Shown piece after piece: positions 9,552-16,796 of a stretch of 38,094 nt of DNA. A program made the position numbers and the translations under genes. Under the pieces are notes generated by a model. It had not been told where the DNA came from. It did no database searches and saw only the letters and a program-made list of their open reading frames with translations. How positions within the stretch are numbered: position 1 is the stretch's first letter; every line of letters begins with the position of its first letter. Origin of the DNA: Bacteroidales bacterium (GTDB lineage Bacteria > Bacteroidota > Bacteroidia > Bacteroidales > Paludibacteraceae); contig JAGHSG010000080.1 of NCBI GenBank assembly GCA_018066005.1, positions 1-38,094 on the forward strand, given 5' to 3'.

Positions 9552-12500
9552 ATATTTCCATGTGTTGTTGGTGCTTGGCAGGTACGTTTCAATTGATCAC
9601 CGTTATTATCATTGTAATCAAAGCAGAATGCCAGAGTAAAGTCTCCTTCTGTCTTATACCAGAAACCAAAACCGGTAGCGCCAGCAGAAGACGAAGAATT
9701 ATATGCTGCATCTTTGCCAATTTCGTAACCATTCCAGTTATTATTCATATTACTAAATGTGAACTTCAGCACCTTATGACCAGTGAAGTATGAATCATCC
9801 TCTTTTGAGCAACTCATAGTAGCACTACCACCTTGCTTGCTCATATAAGATTCATTGTCAGGAGTTACAATCAAAGCATCTACTTTGGGTTTTTCTGCCC
9901 ACTTGGTGTAGAGGGTGCAGGCTTCATCTTTTACCCAGTTGCCGTAAGCATCGGTATAATTCTCCACACTTGTGCAGAGAGTACCATCGGCATTCATGAC
10001 CTTGGTAGTGCAATCTTGTTCAGCATAGAAACCTTCTACTATATAATTATCGCGCGTGGGCGCAGAGAAGTTACTAGTTGAATTGGAGTTATAGGTAACT
10101 TGGACACTACCAGCAACAGAACCACCATTCTTGTCCAGCTTGAGGTTGTAGGTCTTTGCTGTCCATTGAGCCGTATAAGTAGTGGCAGCAGCGGGCATAG
10201 TAGCAGCAACTGCCGGATTCCAACCAGCAAAGGTATAACCGGTCTTCTCGTAAACAGGAGCTTTCAAACTTGTGCCGAAATCAACATCACCGGCAGCCGT
10301 TCCTGCCGTTTTGAGAGTAGCACCATCAATACCTGCCCAAGTGAGGGTGTAGTGGTTTATACTCCACTGAGCCGTGTAAGTTACATCGTTGTCAGGCATA
10401 GTGGCTGCAACAGTAGGACTCCAACCTGTAAACTCATAACCTGTCTTGGAAACTGTAGGAGCAACAAGAGTAGTTCCATAATTAACAAGCCCTGCTTTCG
10501 TATAGTCACCTGTCAAGGTAGCGCCTTCAATATCCGCCCATGTGAGGTTGTGTTGGTTGATAGCGCAAGTTGCAGAGATAGTAATATCTTCTGTCAAAAT
10601 CAATGGTGAACCCGATGTAAAGTCTTTACCATTAACTTGGAATGAAGTTGCAGAATATCCTTGCGCGGGCGTGAAAGTTATTGTAAGGATACATGTGTGC
10701 GCGAGGTCAGCACTAACGGAAGTCATATTTTGTGCAGAACCGGCAACGTCTGTGTATGCAACATTGATTGTTCCGTTAGCAACTTCACCAAGCGTTACCT
10801 CGTGGGTCAGCATGCCATTCGATTTGTTATAGCCGTAATAACTTGGCGAACTACTCTCGGTAGTAGTTGGAACTAAGGTGATATCGGTAGTTATATTCTC
10901 CTTAATGAACGACAAGCAGTTGTTGATGTCATGACTGCCAGGACGAACAGCATAGATACTATTTTTGTCAGTCCACGCCGTATTATCAGCCACATGGAAA
11001 GCGTTGTAGTCGGTAAACTCGGCAGTTGTGCAACTATACAGGTTTTGTGTGCCGGGAACTTTGGTCATGTCAATCTTGTTAGTCCAGCACTTATGACCTA
11101 TACGGAAATAAACGTTGCTCCATTGTGTAGTTGAGTTATCAAAGTACACCTTATTTCCTGCTGCTGTTGAATAACTGCTTTCGGGCAAGAAGGTAGAAGC
11201 ACAGATAATGGGATTATTTGTTTTGTTTACGCCTGTATTGGGCACATATACAATGATGTAGTAACGGTCATTGCCATTATAAAATACAGCACTGTTTTCG
11301 CCAACACCCCACGTGTCGTCCGTATTCATATCCGTGATATCGGTGCAATGGAAACCGGGGGAATTATATGTATAACCATACCATGTTCCATTTTTCTGAA
11401 TCTTAAATTGACGTTTTTGATCACTCTTGTAGGTGTACCAATACCAATAGGTGCCATCATCGCTTGGCGTCATTTCATTGGCAGCCCAATCGCTTGTCCA
11501 TGCTTCGTGATAGTAGTACGCTTGACTCCACTTGGCATAAATGGTTGTGTTGGCAGCAATCGGTGCTGCAAAGTCAAACGGAGTAGTGCAGGCATCATTA
11601 GCAAACCAGCCCACGAAAGTGAATCCATCAGCAGAAGGGTCTGCTGGTTGTGAGATAGTGCCGTTAGGAGAGGTGTAAAGTTCGTAATTATTGCCATGAC
11701 CCATGAGGTTGACGGTAATAGTTACGAATTCAGGATAATGCACAGTTAAGGTGGGATCGTTTCCCGCAAAATTAACGGTAAAAGTATAATCACCGGCAGC
11801 CGTAGTATGAACGCCGACATTCTTACTTCCGTCCAAATACCAACCTGTATTATCATGATACATTATCATGTTGTCATCCTTAGCGCCATGATTCGTATTG
11901 TTATCCCATATTTGGAACCAATAATTAGTATTAGCGGCTAAGTTCTGTACGGTCACACTAGCGACCTGTTCTGTGCTATGACCTGTTGCCTTAACAAAAT
12001 CATATTGAGTTTCCCAATTGTCTTTGAAGGTGCCTTTCATGTACCACACGGTAGAAAGGTCCTCTGTCCACTTAGCGTATAAGTCAATATTGTCTTCTAA
12101 CTCTGTGCCTGCTGTAACAGGATGCTCAAATTGCTCATCTGAGAACCAACCATCAAAGTTAAATCCTGCTTTCGATAATGTTGGAAGAGGATCGGGAAGA
12201 TTTGTTTGATCTTCTTCGTTTTCGGGACAAGTTGTACCGCCATCACAGTGATAAGTGATAGAATACCCCGTTGCCGGTGCTTCGGTGCAGAAGACATCGT
12301 CAGATGCGGTGATAGTAAAGTAGTCGTAATCGGTTGATTGATACTCTTTACCAATGGCTAAAATATACTTACCAGCAACTAAAGTTTCTAATGACTTTGT
12401 GTCTTCTTTCCAAGACGGATATACCGTGAAAGATTGAGCTTTAAGTGCCTTATTATAAGTATCACCATTGTATTCAAAATGATCATCGCCAGACATGTTA

Positions 12501-14119
12501 GTTGCCCATAAATCGAATTTTGAAGTTAAATTCCACGTCTGACTTGTTTTTGAACGAACTGTAAGAGAGCATGTCGTTGCTTCGCTTATTTCGAATGCAT
12601 AGCATAAACGTTGACTATCACTATTTCCTGCACCTATTGCAATGTAATTGGGACTTGCCGTGGCAGGAGTTGCCCCAGCATCCGTTTCGGTTTCGTAGGC
12701 AGTTAATGGTTCAACTTTTCCACTTATTTTTAAATTCAATTCTTTTCCATCCTCTGCTTCCCATGTTAGGGTGTTGGTACAAACTTTGGTGGATTTCTTG
12801 AAAGTAGCAGTATAGTTCTTCGCAGCATTCATTGTAAAGGTGAAGGGGTTAGATGTTTCCGTGCTGGAACCGGTCCATTTGTCGAATGCGTAACCTGTAT
12901 TTGGAGTTGCGGTAATAGTTACCTTTGTGCCTTCAGGAATAGCGGAGTCATCCGTTTGGTTACTTTCGGCAGAACCATGTCCGTCATTGCTCAACGTCAA
13001 AGCATACGTTTCAAAACAGAAGACATCGTCAGAGGCCTCAATGGTGAATTTGTCGAAATATACTGTCCACCAATGTTCTGAAGAATGAACTGCGACTACG
13101 TAATCATCTGCCGGTTGATTCGTAAATGTGCATTCTACATCGTTCCAAGTTTGATCAGATGCTCCGACGGTTTTTACTTGTTCACTTACCTTTTTGTAAG
13201 ATTTACCTTCATATGTAAAAGTTTGAGAACCTGATTGTTTTGTAGAATATAAAATGATTGTTGCGGATTTATTGTTATAAAATCCTCCTGCTCTAATCGT
13301 GAATGCAAGATCTGCTGCTTTTGAAGTAGAAAAATGATAATAGATACATTTTGAATCGGCACTAGCGTTTTGCTTCATACTGATAAAATGACCATCTGAT
13401 GCACTACTAACCATAGAACTAGCGTCTTTACCATCGCAATGCTTATCTTTTATATACTCACATGTTTCTACTCCTGTCGGACTAATCATTTTTGATTCAT
13501 CCTCTGCTTCCCAAGTTAGGGTTTTGGTACATGTAGGAGTGGGGTCGTCACCACCACCTTTGTAAGTGAAAGTAATTTGACCCGCACCACATTTTTCGTC
13601 ACCAGTAGATTTGAACTGAGCACGAACATAATAGTCACCCGCAGCAGGCACTACAATTTCTAGCGTTTCCGTCCATGTCTTTTCTGGATTGGAAGTTGTA
13701 TAGGTCAATGGATGAGTTGCGTAACTCTTATTCCATGTGTTTTGATCAACTACCACGATAGGAGTATATAATTTTTTATCCTCTTTTACCATACAAGCAA
13801 TTTCTACTTGATAGGTACCTTTTTGGAAAGTGTATTTTTGACGAGATTGAGCAACTTCAATGGCGTCATCGCCTTTAAAAAGACAATAACCACTGCTATG
13901 CTTCAAATTGCTTTCTCCCACACCACTCCATTCAAAGTCACCATCCAAAATAACATTGTTTGAGGATGTACCTGATAATGACGTTCCGCTGCCGTAGCTA
14001 TTCCAATCAAAAGACAAAGAGGAAGGGATGTTTTCTCCCCACAGGTTAGTTACGCCGCCGAAGAGAAGCACTAAAAAGAGTGCGCGGCGGAAAAAAGTTG
14101 TTGTAAATGTTTTTTTCAT
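9542..14119 (-). CDS. Giant secreted modular protein, N-terminal part (before frameshift)
   Basis: Begins with a signal peptide (about 1-28, FRRALFLVLLFGGVTNLWG). The first domain (about 30-190) is also the first domain of the 566-aa protein at 18181-19881 (shared VVPAAGDYYVRAQF / VVAAAGDYYFQGRF). Two Cys-bracketed modules starting WEAED follow (C197-C368 and C447-C611), separated by a divergent InlB-type repeat (about 372-440). Later come InlB/Flg_new-type repeats (GFNFDGWFSDEQF, GFTFVGWFANDAC, two near-identical TGYxFxGW units) with terminal YAKW or YTAQW. The frame ends at LKRTCQAPTTHGN just after 9590. One extra A in the AAA run at 9587-9589 joins it to the next frame as LKTYLPSTNNTW, giving about 3,090 aa. 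No catalytic domain is seen. Confidence 0.88.
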   Translation of the reverse strand: MKKTFTTTFFRRALFLVLLFGGVTNLWGENIPSSLSFDWNSYGSGTSLSGTSSNNVILDGDFEWSGVGESNLKHSSGYCLFKGDDAIEVAQSRQKYTFQKGTYQVEIACMVKEDKKLYTPIVVVDQNTWNKSYATHPLTYTTSNPEKTWTETLEIVVPAAGDYYVRAQFKSTGDEKCGAGQITFTYKGGGDDPTPTCTKTLTWEAEDESKMISPTGVETCEYIKDKHCDGKDASSMVSSASDGHFISMKQNASADSKCIYYHFSTSKAADLAFTIRAGGFYNNKSATIILYSTKQSGSQTFTYEGKSYKKVSEQVKTVGASDQTWNDVECTFTNQPADDYVVAVHSSEHWWTVYFDKFTIEASDDVFCFETYALTLSNDGHGSAESNQTDDSAIPEGTKVTITATPNTGYAFDKWTGSSTETSNPFTFTMNAAKNYTATFKKSTKVCTNTLTWEAEDGKELNLKISGKVEPLTAYETETDAGATPATASPNYIAIGAGNSDSQRLCYAFEISEATTCSLTVRSKTSQTWNLTSKFDLWATNMSGDDHFEYNGDTYNKALKAQSFTVYPSWKEDTKSLETLVAGKYILAIGKEYQSTDYDYFTITASDDVFCTEAPATGYSITYHCDGGTTCPENEEDQTNLPDPLPTLSKAGFNFDGWFSDEQFEHPVTAGTELEDNIDLYAKWTEDLSTVWYMKGTFKDNWETQYDFVKATGHSTEQVASVTVQNLAANTNYWFQIWDNNTNHGAKDDNMIMYHDNTGWYLDGSKNVGVHTTAAGDYTFTVNFAGNDPTLTVHYPEFVTITVNLMGHGNNYELYTSPNGTISQPADPSADGFTFVGWFANDACTTPFDFAAPIAANTTIYAKWSQAYYYHEAWTSDWAANEMTPSDDGTYWYWYTYKSDQKRQFKIQKNGTWYGYTYNSPGFHCTDITDMNTDDTWGVGENSAVFYNGNDRYYIIVYVPNTGVNKTNNPIICASTFLPESSYSTAAGNKVYFDNSTTQWSNVYFRIGHKCWTNKIDMTKVPGTQNLYSCTTAEFTDYNAFHVADNTAWTDKNSIYAVRPGSHDINNCLSFIKENITTDITLVPTTTESSSPSYYGYNKSNGMLTHEVTLGEVANGTINVAYTDVAGSAQNMTSVSADLAHTCILTITFTPAQGYSATSFQVNGKDFTSGSPLILTEDITISATCAINQHNLTWADIEGATLTGDYTKAGLVNYGTTLVAPTVSKTGYEFTGWSPTVAATMPDNDVTYTAQWSINHYTLTWAGIDGATLKTAGTAAGDVDFGTSLKAPVYEKTGYTFAGWNPAVAATMPAAATTYTAQWTAKTYNLKLDKNGGSVAGSVQVTYNSNSTSNFSAPTRDNYIVEGFYAEQDCTTKVMNADGTLCTSVENYTDAYGNWVKDEACTLYTKWAEKPKVDALIVTPDNESYMSKQGGSATMSCSKEDDSYFTGHKVLKFTFSNMNNNWNGYEIGKDAAYNSSSSAGATGFGFWYKTEGDFTLAFCFDYNDNNGDQLKRTCQAPTTHGNICM

Positions 14120-14170
14120 GATGTTAAAATTTTATGTGTTAAACTTAAGTTGATTGTTTCTTATCTTAGT

Positions 14171-14187
14171 CGCTATCCAAAATAGCG
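14171..14187 (-). promoter_or_regulatory. Hairpin in giant-gene leader
   Basis: CGCTAT-CCAAA-ATAGCG, a perfect 6-bp stem with a 5-nt loop, lies directly downstream of the predicted -7 box. It would sit at the very 5' end of the transcript and could protect the messenger or bind a regulator. Confidence 0.45.
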
Positions 14188-14189
14188 TG

Positions 14190-14221
14190 CAAAAGTAATA
14201 AAAAAGTTTTATTTATAAAAA
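14190..14221 (-). promoter_or_regulatory. Promoter of the giant secreted protein gene
   Basis: On the minus strand the -7 box is TACTTTTG (14190-14197), which fits the Bacteroidota consensus TAnnTTTG. A weak -33 box (TTTT instead of TTTG) lies 20 nt upstream. Transcription would start about 65 nt before the ATG at 14119. Confidence 0.5.
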
Positions 14222-14331
14222 TAAATACAAGACAAAATGCAGTCGGTGAAATTTACTGCAAAAAGATAGATAAAAAAGTATCAGCAGAAGCGAGGGTACA
14301 ATGCCTTGCGACCTTCGCCATATCGACTTTG

Positions 14332-14485
14332 ACAAAAACCATAAAAACCTCTTGAACAGGATGGGTACTATTGTACCTGCTGCTATGAGCGTGTGAAAAT
14401 CCTTGTATGCAAGCATCCAGATATTTTTACCCACTCATACCATCACCCTCCTTTAGAGGCTATCATCCTCTTCAAGACGATAAAC
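14332..14485 (-). repeat. Structured repeat element, copy B
   Basis: P1 pairs 14351-14363 with 14464-14476, with one mismatch at the same position as in copy A. P2 is CCTC-CTTTA-GAGG (14447-14459), P3 is ATGC-AA-GCAT (14407-14416) and P4 is GGTAC-TATT-GTACC (14364-14377). It is the inverted partner of copy A and lies upstream of the giant-gene promoter. Confidence 0.75.
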
Positions 14486-14603
14486 CTCGCGTTCGGCAAC
14501 AAATCGCAAATGGCTGATACCACTCCGTTTAATCAGCAAGCGACTTGTGCCTCCGCTCTCCCCACCACGCAAGCGTGTCGGGGACCCCGAAGGGCAGAAC
14601 GCA

Positions 14604-14650
14604 ATTGGTTAATCGGTGAGTCGGTGAACCGGTGAGTTGGGGAAATGGTG
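14604..14650 (-). repeat. Octamer repeat array
   Basis: Units GGTTAATC, GGTGAGTC, GGTGAACC, GGTGAGTT, period 8, about five copies. On the minus strand it reads in the ATTCACCG sense, like the other arrays near minus-strand genes. It runs directly into the hairpin array. Confidence 0.65.
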
Positions 14651-14735
14651 TTTGCGCAAGCGCAATTGATGTAGCGCTGACGCGCTTGTTGTTTGCCTAA
14701 CGGCAATTGTTGTTCCGCCGATGGTGGATTGATGT
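14646..14735. repeat. Hairpin array, copy 1
   Basis: Consecutive small hairpins separated by 6-7 nt spacers: TTGCG-CAAG-CGCAA (14652-14665), AGCGC-TGAC-GCGCT (14673-14686), TTGCC-TAAC-GGCAA (14693-14706) and TCCGCC-GAT-GGTGGA (14714-14728, one G-T pair). Spacers are TTGATGT, TGTTGT, TTGTTGT, then TTGATGT. Period is about 21 nt. A second copy lies at 16118-16204. Confidence 0.75.
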
Positions 14736-14985
14736 GTCGCCGGACTAAAAAAAGCGGTAAAAACCGCTTGAATGGATTTTTACCGCTAAAGGGAGATTTT
14801 GAAATTGCTTCGCGAGGGATTCTCCCGCAGATTTCGCAGACTTTTTTTATCACAAGGTTGTGTCATGTTGTTGCCGCCAAAAGCCAACTCGTTGGCGGGG
14901 CGGACACAACATCCATACACAACCCACGAAGAAACAAAGAAAACAAAATCGGTTGACGATTGACAATGCACAATGCACGAGGGTT

Positions 14986-15011
14986 GATGGGCGATTAACC
15001 GATTAACCGAA
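14986..15011 (+). repeat. Short octamer repeat
   Basis: GATTAACC repeated about two and a half times with period 8. It is the one clear array whose ATTAACCG sense is on the strand opposite to the nearest gene. Confidence 0.5.
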
Positions 15012-15024
15012 GGTAGAGGGAGAA

Positions 15025-15721
15025 TTAGAATTGTGTTAAAAGGAAAGACATATACATCGGAAGGGTGAGTAACTTGCCCTCGCGACCAACATTATAATCG
15101 CCTAACTTAATGGCATGCGAGACATGATATTTCACCTCGTTGTTCATCACCGTTTTCAACGATTTGGCATTACCCGTCCGCGCTTTGCATTCAATAGGTA
15201 CACATTCACCCTGATAGCGGAACAAAAAGTCCAATTCCACCCCACCATCTTTATGGTAATAATAAAGCTTGCGTCCCATTTTACCTAAAACATCCGCCAT
15301 CACATTCTCGTAAATAGCCCCTTTATAGGTCCCTAACTGACCTTGCACAATACTACTCGCCGTTCCCGACTCAAGCATGCTGACAAATAGTCCGGTATCC
15401 GCCATATAGACCTTGAATTCCGAATAAATGGCATTGCCGTCTAATGGTAATTCGGTTGTCTCAGTATTATAGGCACGGCGAATCATTCCCGCGCCTTCAA
15501 TCCACTGCAAACATCCCGCATAGTCACGACCACGTGCATTAGTACGCACAGCTGAATACATGAACTTCTTATTCTCACGCGCTAATTGTTTAGGAATAGA
15601 ATTGAAACATTCTACAATACGTGACTTATCCGCATTGACGGCAACCCTTTATCACCAACGGCTTGCGATGGGGAGTATTCTTCCATGTTTCAAATATGTG
15701 CTCTATCTTTCGTCTAAACAT
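15025..15721 (-). pseudogene. AAA ATPase with DUF4143, internally deleted
   Basis: Members of this family are about 400-aa ATPases with an N-terminal P-loop domain and a C-terminal DUF4143 region carrying PD-(D/E)XK-like residues; they are common and often mobile in Bacteroidota, with unclear function. Here the N terminus starts at the ATG at 15721 (FRRKIEHIFETWKNTPHRKP) and runs to VIKGCRQCG, the beginning of the P-loop, then hits a stop. The C-terminal half resumes in another frame (NADKSRIVECFNSIPKQLARENKKF) and continues to 15025 with WIEGAGMIRRAYN, GAIYENVMADVL, VELDFLF and IECKA. About 200 residues, including Lys/Thr of the P-loop, are missing. The join falls in the sequence AATGCGG (15630-15636), which fits both sides, so deletion between a 7-bp direct repeat is likely. 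Confidence 0.85.
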
Positions 15722-15913
15722 ATATTGTTGTATTACAGCGAATTATTATATATTGTACACATTTTCATACTGACTTTTTGCCTAGTTTGTCACGTTTTAC
15801 CCTATGACTTTTGTGTAATATCTCACAAAATCTGCTGCAAAATTACAAAAATTATTCCATATACGCAAGTTTTTTGCAAAAAAACATACAAAAGTACTGT
15901 TGCGATAAAATAA

Positions 15914-16062
15914 ACAAAAACCATAAAAACCTCAGAAAACCAATACGCAGCGTTGCTGCTAACGTGCTAAACACATTCATAAAGTCCTATTATGCAAGCA
16001 TATAGTCCTTTCTGTATTTCTTTATCATAGTCCTACAGACTATTGGTTTTCTGACGATAAAC
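15914..16062 (-). repeat. Structured repeat element, copy C
   Basis: The most divergent copy, and the strongest evidence for the structure. P1 is a perfect 14-bp stem, TCAGAAAACCAATA (15932-15945) with TATTGGTTTTCTGA (16041-16054), entirely different in sequence from P1 of the other copies. P2 is TAGTC-CTACA-GACTA (16028-16042, competing for two bases with P1), P3 is TATGC-AA-GCATA (15991-16002) and P4 is GCAGC-GTT-GCTGC (15947-15959). The end marks CGATAAAC and ACAAAAACCATAAAAACC are kept. It lies about 190 nt upstream of the broken ATPase. Confidence 0.75.
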
Positions 16063-16082
16063 AGATATAAACTATTAGTTTA

Positions 16083-16118
16083 TGGGGAATCGGTGAATTG
16101 GTGAGGCGGTGAGGCGGT
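16083..16118 (-). repeat. Octamer repeat array
   Basis: GGGGAATC, GGTGAATT, GGTGAGGC, GGTGAGGC, GGTG, period 8, running directly into the second hairpin array exactly as at 14604-14650. Confidence 0.6.
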
Positions 16119-16204
16119 GTTTGCGCAAGCGCAATTGATGTAGCGCTGACGCGCTTGTTGTTTGCCTGACGGCAATTGTTGTTCCGCCGATGGCGGATTG
16201 ATGT
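16118..16204. repeat. Hairpin array, copy 2
   Basis: Direct repeat of 14646-14735 with few changes. Stems are TTGCG-CAAG-CGCAA (16121-16134), AGCGC-TGAC-GCGCT (16142-16155), TTGCC-TGAC-GGCAA (16162-16175) and TCCGCC-GAT-GGCGGA (16183-16197). Differences from copy 1 fall in a loop (TGAC versus TAAC) or convert a G-T pair to G-C, so pairing is preserved. Confidence 0.75.
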
Positions 16205-16245
16205 TTCACGGACGCAAAAAAGATGTTCGTGGAGCGTCCGTGAAA
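16204..16245. repeat. Long hairpin, 12-bp stem
   Basis: TTTCACGGACGC (16204-16215) pairs perfectly with GCGTCCGTGAAA (16234-16245) across an 18-nt loop. It directly follows hairpin array 2. No T-tract follows, so it is not an obvious terminator. Confidence 0.55.
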
Positions 16246-16560
16246 ACGTCCGTGAGATGGCGAAAAGTCAGTAAATACGGCACTATGCAAATCTTCGTGA
16301 AGTCGTGAATTCTCGTGAAGTTCACGAGATTTCACGGATGTTCATTTTTACAAAAAAGTGGAGTTAGGATATTGAGGATTTAGAGGATTTGCGTTGGTTG
16401 AAATCCTCAAAATCCTCAAAATCCTCAAACTATAACACGTCCCTCGCGCTACGCCACGATATATCGTGCTCGGGACGGAGTTATAGAACGCTGCGCTAAT
16501 TGAACGGCACGGAGCCCTAGTAGAACGCTGGCGCTAATAGAACGCAAGCGGGGCGTTAGG

Positions 16561-16622
16561 ACGGTGCATCGCTCCGTTAAGGGCTACGCCATCGTTATAA
16601 CGCTTCTTAACGTCGCTCGCGC
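16561..16622. repeat. Direct repeat of the 19943-20006 spacer
   Basis: Shares CGTTATAACGCTTCTTAACG and flanking CCGTTAAGGG...GCC-type hairpins with 19943-20006, about 75-80% identical by eye. Both copies are in spacers. Confidence 0.55.
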
Positions 16623-16633
16623 AATTAATGTTA

Positions 16634-16740
16634 TACACAAATACAACACAAATACAACACAGATGGTATAGAAAGAACCCGTAAAGAACCCGTAAAGAAC
16701 CCGTTATGAACCGCTTACGAACCGCTTACGAACCCGTTTG
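16634..16740. repeat. Mosaic of short tandem repeats
   Basis: Two copies of ACACAAATACAAC, then three copies of AAGAACCCGTA, then two copies of ACCGCTTACGA. Units of 11-13 bp change abruptly from one to the next. Confidence 0.6.
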
Positions 16741-16745
16741 TAGCA

Positions 16746-16796
16746 GCGGTGAGGCGGTGAATCGGTGAGGCGGTGAATCGGGGAGTTGGTTAATTA
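16746..16796 (-). repeat. Octamer repeat array at the GH27 stop codon
   Basis: Alternating GGTGAGGC and GGTGAATC units with period 8, then GGGGAGTT and GGTTAATT. The GH27 stop codon is at its right edge, so the array forms the immediate 3' untranslated region of that gene. Confidence 0.6.

Larger units (their letters stand above)
14486..15024. other. Gene-free repeat region upstream of copy B
   Basis: No coding sequence can be supported. The stretch contains an inverted copy of the 263-295 sequence (about 14569-14601), an octamer array (14604-14650), the first hairpin array (14646-14735), AGCGGT-AAAA-ACCGCT (about 14753-14768) and a short second octamer array (14986-15011). The segment near 14820-14850 (CGCAGATTTCGCAGAC) is a short direct repeat of the kind common in Bacteroidales spacers. 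Confidence 0.5.
15722..16793. other. Long repeat-dense spacer
   Basis: About 1.07 kb with no supportable gene. It contains an AT-rich stretch (15722-15910), element C, octamer arrays, the second hairpin array, a 12-bp-stem hairpin, a palindrome CTCGTGAA-G-TTCACGAG (16312-16328), a 10-bp tandem AAATCCTCAA (three copies, about 16400-16429) with its inverse near 16370-16390, hairpins separated by TAATAGAAC-like spacers (about 16440-16560), and tandem repeats of 11-13 bp (16634-16740). Confidence 0.55.

Noticed and set aside
14213..14971. Short ORFs in the spacer (for example one ending HRFTDSPINQL and continuing ARG-rich)
   Set aside because: They are translations of octamer and hairpin repeats with no start context, no homology and no conserved length.
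14646..16204. CRISPR array
   Set aside because: Spacers are constant and only 6-7 nt while the stems vary; no 25-40 nt unique spacers and no cas genes.
16204..16245. Intrinsic terminator for GH27
   Set aside because: The hairpin is 550 nt past the GH27 stop and lacks a following T-tract on the minus strand.
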